A stretch of DNA of 64,000 nucleotides from Roseibium album (lineage in GTDB: Bacteria; Pseudomonadota; Alphaproteobacteria; Rhizobiales; Stappiaceae): positions 62,001-126,000 of the forward strand of contig NZ_CXWE01000010.1 in NCBI RefSeq assembly GCF_001404515.1. Direction: 5' to 3'. Shown in pieces: positions 52,860 through 61,132 of this stretch (within the stretch, counting starts at the first letter, position 1; every line of letters begins with the position of its first letter). The notes beneath the pieces are model-generated. The model saw only the letters and a list, made by a program, of their open reading frames with translations. It was not told where the DNA came from and did not search any database. Position numbers and translations under genes: made by a program.

Positions 52860-53780
52860 ATGAAGCTTCAGCAACTCAGATTTTTCGTCGCCGTCTATGA
52901 GGAAGGTTCTTTCTCGGCTGCGGCCAACCGGGTTAACGCCACCCAATCCGGTATTTCAATGCAGGTCCGAGAGCTTGAGGACCGGTATGGTGTGCAGTTG
53001 CTGATCCGCAAGTCGACCGGTGTCACGCCAACCGAAACCGGCATGCTGTTCTACAAGAAAGCGGTCGATGTCCTGCGGTCGGCTGCCGATGCAGACGAGA
53101 CCTTGAAACGTGCGTCCGGAACCATGACGGGGCAGGTGCGTGTCGGCTTGATCCCGACCCTTACGCGTAGCGTTCTGTCCGAGGCGATGCTGCAATTCAC
53201 GGAAACTTATCCGATGGTGCGCCTTTCCATGGTGGAGGCCTATTCCTTCCAGCTGATTGAAGCGGTTGGACGTGAAGATCTTGATTTCGCTATCGTTCCG
53301 GCATTCGAAGGGCATGACAATATTCGCGCGGAACCCATGGGAACCGACAACGAATTTCTGGTTGGTGCCCCCGGTGAGAGGCATCTCCAGCCTGTGGACC
53401 TGAAAGATCATGCCCCTTTGCGTTATGTTCTTCCCAGTCCTGCAAATTCGCGCCGCCGTCGCATCGACCGCTACTTTGCTGACCATCACATCAAGGTGGA
53501 CAGTGTTCTGGAACTCGACGCGATGTTCGGCACAATCGACCTTGTCGCCCGGTCGGATTGGCATACGATCCTGCCTGGTATCATGTGCGCTGCAGATCTG
53601 GACGGGCAGCGCCGCCGGCTGCATCCGATCGTCAGGCCGGAGCTTTCCGTGAGCTACAGCAGGATCGAACCGGCAGCAAAACCACTCAATGATGCAGCAC
53701 AGGCCTTCTGTGACATTTTGCAGGAAGAGCTGACCAGAACGATTGCGTCGACCCGCAAAGCGGCGCGATGCGGAGTTTGA
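52860..53780 (+). CDS. LysR family transcriptional regulator (paralogue of 26794)
   Basis: A 306-residue LysR-type regulator with an N-terminal helix-turn-helix (EGSFSAAANRVNATQSGIS, about 13-35) and an effector domain (about 90-295) carrying EDLDFAIVPAFEG and VARSDWHTILPGIMCA. These blocks match the LysR at 26794, so the two are paralogues. Divergent from the Gfo/Idh-BKACE pair. The upstream TATCA-A-TGATA dyad may be part of its operator. Confidence 0.92.
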   Translation: MKLQQLRFFVAVYEEGSFSAAANRVNATQSGISMQVRELEDRYGVQLLIRKSTGVTPTETGMLFYKKAVDVLRSAADADETLKRASGTMTGQVRVGLIPTLTRSVLSEAMLQFTETYPMVRLSMVEAYSFQLIEAVGREDLDFAIVPAFEGHDNIRAEPMGTDNEFLVGAPGERHLQPVDLKDHAPLRYVLPSPANSRRRRIDRYFADHHIKVDSVLELDAMFGTIDLVARSDWHTILPGIMCAADLDGQRRRLHPIVRPELSVSYSRIEPAAKPLNDAAQAFCDILQEELTRTIASTRKAARCGV

Positions 53781-53891
53781 ATATCTCAACGCAGATTCAG
53801 AATTTTACCCCGTAAGTCCGTTTGCCCAACATGCTTCTGACAAGAGAAGGGGTCTGTCGTGCGGCGGCTCCGCGATCAGGGGAGCCAGGGT

Positions 53892-54953
53892 ATGGAACAG
53901 ATTGAACTGGGTGTGATCGGTGCGGGCTGGTGCGGTGGTATCCGCATCGAAGCGGCAGCCCGCAATCCGCAGGTTGCGTCGATGCACATTGCCGAGACGC
54001 GCAGTGAACGCTTGCAGGAAATGAAGGACCGCTATGCTCCGGCAACCGCGACGGACACTTATCAGGAGATCATTGAAAACCCGAACATCTCTTCCGTCAT
54101 CATTTCCGCAACGCCTGAAGACGTTCACTACCCGATGGCCAGAGCTGCCCTCCTGGCAGGAAAGCATGTTTTTCTTGAAAAGCCGATTGCGATCACCCTT
54201 GCAGAAGCCGATGATCTGGTTGCTCTGTCGAAGCAGAACGATGTCAAGTTCACGATCGGCTATTCGCAGCGCTTCAATTACAAATATGCCTATATTCGCG
54301 AGAGCCTTCTCAATGGAACGCTTGGCGATCCTGTCTCCGCTCTGGTCAGCCGCCACATCACACGCGGTCTCGGCAACAAGATTTCGGGTCGGACCAAGCT
54401 GTCGCCCGCCGCAATGGAAGCAACTCACGATCTCGACTTTGTGCTCTGGTGTCTGGAGCCGGCCAGACCGGTAAAGGTCTACGCCCAGAACGTCTACCGC
54501 TATATGCGGGGCAAGGGGGTCGATGCACCGGATTGTACCTGGATCATCGTGACCATGGACAACGGCATTTCCTTTACCATCGGCGCCGGCTGGATCCTGC
54601 CACTCGGCTATCCGAACTATTCCAGCACCACGCTGGAAATGGTCGGGACCAAGGGTGCCCTGATGGTGGATGACAGCCACAAGGATGTTGTCCTGAACAC
54701 GGAAGACAACGGTATCCAGTTCCCGATGTCTTCCATGCCGGGAGAATTCGTCGGACATGCCTATGCCGGCCCGATGGCGCCGGAGACCAATCATTTCATA
54801 GATGCCTGCGCCCGGGACAAGCCGGTTCTGGTCACTGCCGATCAGGCCCGTCAGGTAATGGAAGTCTATATTGCTGCTGATCTGTCTGCCGAGCGCGGCG
54901 AGCCGGTCCACCTGCCATTGAACGACGCCAGCCTGAGTTCGATCATGGCCTGA
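53892..54953 (+). CDS. Gfo/Idh/MocA family oxidoreductase (3)
   Basis: A 353-residue NAD(P)-dependent oxidoreductase with GAGWCGGI, EKPIAITL and GYSQRFNYKY motifs and a C-terminal AERGEPVHLP close to that of the gene at 43502. I choose ATG 53892 (MEQIELG) because GGGGAG and AGGG precede it; an in-frame reading from 53859 adds a poor N-terminus. It follows the LysR gene by 111 bases in the same direction, and may be its target or co-transcribed. Confidence 0.9.
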   Translation: MEQIELGVIGAGWCGGIRIEAAARNPQVASMHIAETRSERLQEMKDRYAPATATDTYQEIIENPNISSVIISATPEDVHYPMARAALLAGKHVFLEKPIAITLAEADDLVALSKQNDVKFTIGYSQRFNYKYAYIRESLLNGTLGDPVSALVSRHITRGLGNKISGRTKLSPAAMEATHDLDFVLWCLEPARPVKVYAQNVYRYMRGKGVDAPDCTWIIVTMDNGISFTIGAGWILPLGYPNYSSTTLEMVGTKGALMVDDSHKDVVLNTEDNGIQFPMSSMPGEFVGHAYAGPMAPETNHFIDACARDKPVLVTADQARQVMEVYIAADLSAERGEPVHLPLNDASLSSIMA

Positions 54954-55023
54954 GAGCCGCTAACGCGCCGAAACACAACGGTACCGTTTTGGATGCGGCG
55001 AAGCGAAGATCCGGTCTCCGGGG

Positions 55024-55043
55024 GCCGAGAAAAATGTCTCGGC
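55024..55043. other. Hairpin after Gfo/Idh (3) gene
   Basis: GCCGAGA-aaaatg-TCTCGGC, a 7-base-pair stem with a 6-base loop, lies between the convergent Gfo/Idh (3) and LysR (55106) genes. There is no downstream T-tract on either strand. Confidence 0.5.
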
Positions 55044-55105
55044 TCATGCACGCCTTGCCGAAACTGCGGAGCGTCGACGCTTGATTGAAGCCGGGTTCCC
55101 GGCAG

Positions 55106-55984
55106 TCACTCTGTAAACGCGGACTTCAGACAATCGACCAGTCTCTCGGTGAGTACGCGCGGCGGACTGCCGCGCCGCCGGATGATGCCATAAGAGAGCT
55201 GGATCGGCGTCGCCAGCGGACGAATGACCAGACGGTCCTTCAGCATGTCCGCGACCACCTTGTGAATGATGGCGACCCCCGCATTGGCTGCGACAAGGTT
55301 TGCCACGAGCAGGGTTGAATCTGTCTCGCATATGGATCCGAGGCGGACACCCGCACTGCTCAAGGCCTCTTCCAGCCGGTAGCGAAGGATCGTATGTGTC
55401 GCGATGCTGATCAGGCGCTCGCTGGCAAGATCCCCGAACGAGACGACATCCTTCTCTTCCAGATGATGACCGGGAGGCAAGACACAGACTGTTTCCTCCT
55501 GGCACAGTGGTTCGATATGCAGCCCGTCATCCGAGAGTGGCAGGGTTACGAGGCCAAGATCGCATTTGCCGTTGATGACCAGCGACTGAACCTCCGACCT
55601 CGGCTTCAGGTCCACCTTGAGATGCACGTTGGGGTTTTCGTCGAGGAAACGGCGTAGTGGTTCCGGCGTCATGCAGGTGCCGATCGCCGGCATGGCGGCA
55701 ATGCGGACGGTGCGGGTACTGAGTTGGCGGATATTGCGCGACATCAGGTTGATGCGTTCGATTTCGGCAAGGATACGTTCGGCGATTTCCGAAAAGTCCA
55801 GTCCTTCGGGTGTGAGGGTCAACCCGGCGCCCTGACGGTCGAACAGCTGGTAGCCGATATCTTCTTCGAGTTGGAGTATAAGGCGGCTTGCGGTCGATTG
55901 CGTCACACCGATCCTGTCGGCAGCCAGGGTTGTCGAACCTGTATCGCGAACCGCGCGAAATGCTTCCAGTTGCCGGAAATTCAT
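55106..55984 (-). CDS. LysR family transcriptional regulator
   Basis: A 292-residue LysR-type regulator with an N-terminal helix-turn-helix (TGSTTLAADRIGVTQSTASR, about 16-35) and an effector domain. It is of a different branch from the two paralogous LysR proteins in this window (no ARSDW-TILPG block). It lies 31 bases after the maleylacetoacetate-isomerase-like gene in the same direction, so it may be co-transcribed with it. Effector unknown. Confidence 0.9.
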   Translation of the reverse strand: MNFRQLEAFRAVRDTGSTTLAADRIGVTQSTASRLILQLEEDIGYQLFDRQGAGLTLTPEGLDFSEIAERILAEIERINLMSRNIRQLSTRTVRIAAMPAIGTCMTPEPLRRFLDENPNVHLKVDLKPRSEVQSLVINGKCDLGLVTLPLSDDGLHIEPLCQEETVCVLPPGHHLEEKDVVSFGDLASERLISIATHTILRYRLEEALSSAGVRLGSICETDSTLLVANLVAANAGVAIIHKVVADMLKDRLVIRPLATPIQLSYGIIRRRGSPPRVLTERLVDCLKSAFTE

Positions 55985-56015
55985 GAGTTAACAGGTTCCT
56001 CCCGTTGCCGGCGGA

Positions 56016-56666
56016 TTAGTCCGCCGGCGGCGCCCCAACCGCATCCGGGTGAGCATCCACAAAGGCATTCATTGCATTTGCCGCGTTTGCGGCTTCGCCA
56101 ATTCTCCGGAAATCGGACGTGTCGACACCCCACCGTTCAGCGTTGTAGAGCTGCGGTATCAGGCAGCAATCGGCCATGGTTGGCTGGTTGCCAAAGCAGA
56201 ACGGGCCTTCGTCGGCACCCAGCAGCCGTTCGAACGCGCCCAGACCTTTTGAAATGAAGTGGCGCATCCAGTCGACCCTGACCTCATCACCGCCGCCGGT
56301 GAGATCCACAACACGCTGCGCAACGCTGAGATTGCAAACAGGATGGATTTCCATCGCGATGGCGTCGGACAGCTGGCGAATCCGGTACTGACCGTCGATC
56401 GAGTCTGGCAGCAGCTTCGAACCAGGTGTCGTGGCGTGCAGATATTCGATAATGGCAAGCGACTGTGTCAGCCGCTTCCCATCGATCTCCAACGTCGGCA
56501 GGAGACCTTGCGGGTTCTGGTCAAGATAGACAGCTGACCTGTGGTCCCCGGTCAACAGGTTGACCGGGCGATACTCGATCGGGATGCTCAACAGATTCAA
56601 TGCGATGCGCACACGATAGCTGGCTGACGATCGCCAGTAATCGAATAGAATTGCCGTTCGCTCCAT
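56016..56666 (-). CDS. maiA: Maleylacetoacetate isomerase-like zeta-class GST
   Basis: A 216-residue zeta-class GST with the signature SSASYRVRIALNLL (13-26), in which Ser14 is the glutathione-activating residue, and NPQGLLPTLEIDG and DGQYRIRQLSDAIAMEIHP. MaiA isomerises maleylacetoacetate or maleylpyruvate in tyrosine, homogentisate or gentisate breakdown; no other genes of those routes adjoin. I choose ATG 56666 with GGAG upstream over the TTG one codon before it. Confidence 0.9.
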   Translation of the reverse strand: MERTAILFDYWRSSASYRVRIALNLLSIPIEYRPVNLLTGDHRSAVYLDQNPQGLLPTLEIDGKRLTQSLAIIEYLHATTPGSKLLPDSIDGQYRIRQLSDAIAMEIHPVCNLSVAQRVVDLTGGGDEVRVDWMRHFISKGLGAFERLLGADEGPFCFGNQPTMADCCLIPQLYNAERWGVDTSDFRRIGEAANAANAMNAFVDAHPDAVGAPPAD

Positions 56667-56765
56667 CAAAGGTCTCCGGTTGGTTCACGGCTCCTTGATA
56701 GACCTTGGCAGGCGTCCCGTGCAATGGGCTTGCATCACATACGGTCATTGTTGCGGCAGTGGGTG

Positions 56766-57359
56766 TTAGCCCGGTGTCTTGATCGGCGTGGAGCTGACCC
56801 AGAGTTCGACGGACTCCTCATCACCGAGAACCTTGGAAAAATGTGGTTTGCTGGTGTCGTGGTGAATGCTGTCGCCCGGCGTCATGATGAAAACCTTGTT
56901 GCCCAGGTGATACTCCAGGCTTCCGGAGAGCAGGTAACAGAACACCTCGCCTTCATGCTGCATGTGTTCCGAGACATGTCCGGGTGGGCGGTGGATGATG
57001 CAGGGATAGGTCAGCGCACCTGGAAATCCGGGGCCGAGTTTTTCATAGAGGCGTTTCGATTTGCCCAGAACATAGGTTTGGCGCGAGTCCTTCGGAACAT
57101 ATTCCATATAGGGCTCGGGAACCTTGAGAAGCTCCTCCAGACTGGTCTGAAGGGCACCGGCAATGCGCATGAAAGAGGAAAGGGAGGGCGCGCTGATGCC
57201 ACGTTCCACTTGGGACAGAAACCCGATCGTCAGGTCTGTTGCCTTGGCGACATCGTCCAGTGTCATGCCCAGAGCCTTGCGTCGTTGGCGGATGACGGGA
57301 CCGTAGTTGGGCGTGTCCTGCACTGTGTCCTGCGTGGCTTGCCGCCTGCTTGTTGTCAT
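56766..57359 (-). CDS. XRE-cupin transcriptional regulator
   Basis: A 197-residue regulator with an N-terminal XRE/Cro helix-turn-helix (about 22-76: LGMTLDDVAKATDLTIGFLSQVERG) and a C-terminal cupin (about 110-190: HVSEHMQHEGEVFCYLLSGSLEYHLG and PGDSIHHDTSKPH). PuuR-type relatives sense small amines or acids and regulate uptake and catabolic genes. It is divergent from the second Dpp-type operon, with two perfect palindromes in the gap that are candidate operators. Confidence 0.9.
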   Translation of the reverse strand: MTTSRRQATQDTVQDTPNYGPVIRQRRKALGMTLDDVAKATDLTIGFLSQVERGISAPSLSSFMRIAGALQTSLEELLKVPEPYMEYVPKDSRQTYVLGKSKRLYEKLGPGFPGALTYPCIIHRPPGHVSEHMQHEGEVFCYLLSGSLEYHLGNKVFIMTPGDSIHHDTSKPHFSKVLGDEESVELWVSSTPIKTPG

Positions 57360-57439
57360 GCATTCCTCCGTTCAGGCACACACTTATATCGTTCCGGGCG
57401 CTGTAATTCCAGCATTCGATAGCTTGGAGAGTTTATCAA

Positions 57440-57459
57440 TACTAAAATTTTTTTTAGTA
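57440..57459. promoter_or_regulatory. Perfect inverted repeat, candidate XRE-cupin operator 1
   Basis: TACTAAAA-tttt-TTTTAGTA, 8-base arms and a 4-base centre, lies 81 bases upstream of the XRE-cupin start in the divergent gap. It could equally be part of an AT-rich promoter. Confidence 0.5.
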
Positions 57460-57539
57460 ACTCGAGAATTTGTTGATGATAGAAAAAACATATAAAAAAC
57501 AATAAATTATGAAAATTATCAATTCTTGATTTAAAACAA

Positions 57540-57555
57540 ATATTGGATCCAATAT
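57540..57555. promoter_or_regulatory. Perfect 16-base palindrome, candidate operator 2
   Basis: ATATTGGATCCAATAT is a perfect palindrome about 88 bases before the binding-protein start. The region around it (about 57425-57570) is strikingly AT-rich and probably holds the promoters of both divergent genes. Confidence 0.55.
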
Positions 57556-57642
57556 GCAAAATTGCTAAAAAATGCCTTGCGGAAGGGGCCTGTTCGGCTA
57601 ATCTCCGTCGCACCATCACATGTGCATCTGGGAGGACATACC

Positions 57643-59241
57643 ATGAAGGCTGCAGCACTTGCCCTCGCGCTGGCAACAAGCACGGCTCTAGGCGCATCTA
57701 CCATTGGGTTTGCCGACGCGCAGGAGCGTGGCGGAACTCTGAATTTTGCTCGATATGACGGTTCGAAGCTTGTCGACCCGATCTACGCCGACCGCAATCC
57801 GGATATCTGGATGGTCGGCAGCCTGTTCAGTACACTGCTGTCACCGACTGAAGACGGTACCGACCTTGTCGGGTCGCTCGCTGAAAGCTTCGAGGTCTCA
57901 TCTGACGGCAAGACCGTTTCCCTCGTGTTGCGCGATGGCCTCAAGTTTTCCGACGGAAGCCCGCTCACGGGTGACGACGTTGTTTTCTCGCTGGAACGCG
58001 CCCGCAACCCTGACCTGGGTCCATGGTCGGGGCTTCTGTCCGCTGTCTCTTCCGTGAGCGCGGACGGCCGCAATATCACCATTTCTCTTGAGAGGCCTGA
58101 CCCGGCATTGCTCTCGATGCTGGCGACATTCAATACGGCCATTGTTTCCAAGAAAGCTTTTGATGCTGCGCCGGGTGCGAATGATCAGGAAAAATCGGCT
58201 GCGATATTCGCAGCGGGTGGTCCAGGTGTCGGATCGGGCCCCTTTTATCTGAGCGGTTTCGAGCAGGGATCGTCCATGACCTTCACCGCGAACCCGCATT
58301 ACTGGAAAGAAGGCAAGGACGGCAAGCCGTTGCCTTATCTGGAAAAGGTCCATTTCGAAATCATTCCGGACGATGCGACTCGTGTGCTGAAACTGACGGC
58401 AGGCGAAGTTGACATCGCCGAGTTCATCCCGTTTTCGCGCGTTGCGGAGCTGGATGCCGACCCGGCAGTCGACATGAACCTCTTCCCGTCCACGCGGATT
58501 ATCTATTCACCGATCAACACGCGTGAGACCAGGGCCGACGGAACGCCGAATCCGCTGCACGACAAGCGGGTTCGCCAGGCATTGAACTACGCAACAAACA
58601 AGGAAGCGCTGATCGGTCTCGTCCTGCAAGGCGCGGGTAAGCCGATGTCGTCGCCGGTCATGTCGTCTTCAACCCGGCTGGCCGCGGACATGAACCCGCT
58701 CTACGGCTACGATATTGAAAAGGCGAAGGCCCTTGTTGCCGAAGCTGGCCTGAAAGCGGGAACGGAAGTCACGCTGACGACCCTTGCCGGATCTGCAGAC
58801 GATGCGACCATATTTGCCGCTCTCCAGCAGATGTGGGCACCGCTTGGCATCAATCTTGTTGCCGAACAGGTCGACAACGCGACCCGTGGCGCCAAGAACC
58901 GCTCAGGTGAGTTCGACATTCACACCTATGGTTGGGTTGACGATGTCAACGATCCTAGCCAGGTGACGGGCTGGCTCGGATATTTCCCGACGGCAAAAGC
59001 AGTCGGAACCGGTTGGAACAACGCCGATTTCAACACGCTGTATGAAGCATCCTCTTCGGAAATGGATCCCGAAAAGCGGGCGGACCAGTACAGGAAAATG
59101 CAGGACATTTATGCCGAAGCGGCACCACTGCTCTTCATGTACGAAACGCCTTTCGCAGTCGCGGTTTCCGGAAAGGTGGACGGGTATCTGCAGACACCTC
59201 TGGGCAACAACGTCTTTGAGAACGTTTCCCTGGAACGTTGA
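57643..59241 (+). CDS. ABC transporter substrate-binding protein, family 5 (second system)
   Basis: A 532-residue peptide/opine-type binding protein. The signal peptide is MKAAALALALATSTALGAST, with cleavage near FADA-QE. Mature motifs are LAESFEVSSDGKTVSLVL and DDVVFSLERAR. I choose ATG 57643 with GGGAGG upstream; an in-frame reading from 57562 would put 27 residues before the signal peptide. A hairpin follows at 59265-59293. Its 529-533 residue size is typical for OppA/DppA-like proteins. Confidence 0.92.
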   Translation: MKAAALALALATSTALGASTIGFADAQERGGTLNFARYDGSKLVDPIYADRNPDIWMVGSLFSTLLSPTEDGTDLVGSLAESFEVSSDGKTVSLVLRDGLKFSDGSPLTGDDVVFSLERARNPDLGPWSGLLSAVSSVSADGRNITISLERPDPALLSMLATFNTAIVSKKAFDAAPGANDQEKSAAIFAAGGPGVGSGPFYLSGFEQGSSMTFTANPHYWKEGKDGKPLPYLEKVHFEIIPDDATRVLKLTAGEVDIAEFIPFSRVAELDADPAVDMNLFPSTRIIYSPINTRETRADGTPNPLHDKRVRQALNYATNKEALIGLVLQGAGKPMSSPVMSSSTRLAADMNPLYGYDIEKAKALVAEAGLKAGTEVTLTTLAGSADDATIFAALQQMWAPLGINLVAEQVDNATRGAKNRSGEFDIHTYGWVDDVNDPSQVTGWLGYFPTAKAVGTGWNNADFNTLYEASSSEMDPEKRADQYRKMQDIYAEAAPLLFMYETPFAVAVSGKVDGYLQTPLGNNVFENVSLER

Positions 59242-59264
59242 TCCGCAGAACCCGTGAACAGGAA

Positions 59265-59293
59265 GGTGAGGGCGCGCTGAGCTCTCCCTCACC
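59265..59293 (+). other. Hairpin between binding-protein and permease genes (second ABC)
   Basis: GGTGAGGG and CCCTCACC form an 8-base-pair stem with a 13-base loop, in the gap between the binding-protein stop and the permease start. There is no T-tract. It is the fifth example here of a hairpin directly 3' of a binding-protein gene. Confidence 0.65.
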
Positions 59294-59327
59294 CTCCGTG
59301 CTTGAGTGAGAATTGGCGACGACCTCC

Positions 59328-60269
59328 ATGGCCGGTTTGCAATACACCTTGAACCGTATTCTCCTGATGATCCCGACCTTTCTGCTGGTCATGATCATCA
59401 TTTTTCTGCTGGTCAGGCTTTTGCCGGGTGATCCCGCGATCGCGATTGCCGGAGACAAGGCGTCCGATGCGGATATAGCCGCCATCCGCGAGCGACTGGG
59501 TCTGAACGCACCGCTCTGGACCCAGTTCTGGCTATTCCTGACGAACACGCTTCAGGGTGATCTCGGACGCTCGATTTTACTGCGCGCACCAGTGACGGAG
59601 GTAATTCTTGCCCGTTTGCCGACAACGATTTTCCTGACGCTTTATGCGGTCACCCTGTCAATCCTGATCGCGGGCCCGCTTGCCTTTGTCGCTGCACTCA
59701 ATCGCGGAAAGTGGCAGGACAATCTCATCCGGGCGGTCTTTCAGGTTGGGCTTTCGATGCCGGTTTTCTACATCGGTCTCTTGTTGCTGACGTTTCTGGC
59801 TGCACAGCTGCGGCTGTTTCCGGTCGGAGGATACGGCGAAACCTTCCTTGATCGCGCCTATCATCTGTTTCTGCCTGCCGTGACGGTCGCGCTCTATACC
59901 TCGGCCATACTCATGCGGAACCTGCGTTCGGCGATCATTGAGGTCCTTGATGCGGAATATGTCCAGTTCGCCCGCGCCAAGGGACTGCCGCCGCGTCTGA
60001 TCCTTGGTCGCCACGTTTTGAAGAATGCCCTGGTTTCGACAGTCACTCTGCTCGGACTTTCCATTGGACAGCTCATGAGCGGGACGCTGGTGACCGAGAC
60101 CGTCTTTGCTGTCCCCGGTGTCGGACGCATGATGCTGGAGGCTATTTTCGCCCGGGATTATCCCCTTATCCAGGGCCTTACGCTGACCTTTGCCGTTCTG
60201 GTGTCGCTGGTTTTTCTGATGACCGACATATTCCAGAGCTGGCTTGATCCGAGGATGCGTCTGTCATGA
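59328..60269 (+). CDS. ABC transporter permease (DppB-like, second system)
   Basis: A 313-residue permease with six membrane segments, VRLLPGDPAIAIAG after the first helix and the coupling loop QFARAKGLPPRLILGRHVLKNALV, typical of DppB/OppB. The start is uncertain: ATG 59328 has no clear ribosome site, while an in-frame TTG at 59313 has GAGTGAG upstream. The stop overlaps the next start (ATGA, 60266-60269). Confidence 0.92.
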   Translation: MAGLQYTLNRILLMIPTFLLVMIIIFLLVRLLPGDPAIAIAGDKASDADIAAIRERLGLNAPLWTQFWLFLTNTLQGDLGRSILLRAPVTEVILARLPTTIFLTLYAVTLSILIAGPLAFVAALNRGKWQDNLIRAVFQVGLSMPVFYIGLLLLTFLAAQLRLFPVGGYGETFLDRAYHLFLPAVTVALYTSAILMRNLRSAIIEVLDAEYVQFARAKGLPPRLILGRHVLKNALVSTVTLLGLSIGQLMSGTLVTETVFAVPGVGRMMLEAIFARDYPLIQGLTLTFAVLVSLVFLMTDIFQSWLDPRMRLS

Positions 60270-61132
60270 GCGACACGACAATCTCCCGCGGGAATGTTCG
60301 AAGCCAGCGGCGTGGCCGCGTGCAGATCGCCTTTCGTAAGCCCGGCTTCATGGTCGGCTTCACCATCATTGCAATTTCAACAGTTCTGGCGCTGTTTCCG
60401 GGTTTTTTTGCGCCCTACGATCCCAATTTCATCGATTATCAGGCCGTACGCCAGCCGCCAAGCTGGCAGCATCCTTTCGGTACGGACCTGTTGGGTCGGG
60501 ATTCCTTTTCACGGGTGATCTGGGCCTATTCGGTCAATATGCAGATGGCCGTCCTGGCTACTGTCTTCGCGCTGGTGATCGGCGTTTTCGTCGGCGCTCT
60601 GGTCGGCTACTATCGCGGTATCGCCGACATGATTTTTGGCCGCGTCGTCGATGCCGTCATAACATTTCCGTTTCTGGTGCTGGTGATTGCCATCGTCGCG
60701 GTGCTGGGCCCGGGCCTGATCAACATGTACATCGCAATCACGCTGGTCGGCTGGGTCTACTATGCCAGGCTCATGCGCGCGGAGGTCATATCCCAGATGG
60801 CCAATGACTACGCCTCGGCAGGCATCGTCATGGGATACTCTGATCTCCGTATCATTTTTCGCCATCTTCTGCCGAACGCGATCACGCCGGTCATTGTCTA
60901 TTGGATGACCGACATGGCGCTCGCTATCCTGCTCGGTTCCTCGCTTGGATATCTTGGTCTCGGTGCACAGCCGCCACAGGCAGAGTGGGGTGTCCTGATT
61001 GCTGAAGGCCGCAATTTCATCACCACGGCCTGGTGGCTCAGCCTGATGCCGGGCATTGCCATCGTGTTGACCGGGCTCGGGTTTTCCCTGATCGGAGACG
61101 GATTGGCGGACTTGTTGAGGCCACGCGGATGA
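60266..61132 (+). CDS. ABC transporter permease (DppC-like, second system)
   Basis: A 288-residue DppC-type permease: a basic cytoplasmic N-terminus, one membrane segment, HPFGTDLLGRDSFSRVIWAY, and a C-terminal LGYLGLGAQPPQAEWG. It partners the preceding DppB-like subunit. Overlaps both neighbours by four bases. Confidence 0.92.
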   Translation: MSDTTISRGNVRSQRRGRVQIAFRKPGFMVGFTIIAISTVLALFPGFFAPYDPNFIDYQAVRQPPSWQHPFGTDLLGRDSFSRVIWAYSVNMQMAVLATVFALVIGVFVGALVGYYRGIADMIFGRVVDAVITFPFLVLVIAIVAVLGPGLINMYIAITLVGWVYYARLMRAEVISQMANDYASAGIVMGYSDLRIIFRHLLPNAITPVIVYWMTDMALAILLGSSLGYLGLGAQPPQAEWGVLIAEGRNFITTAWWLSLMPGIAIVLTGLGFSLIGDGLADLLRPRG

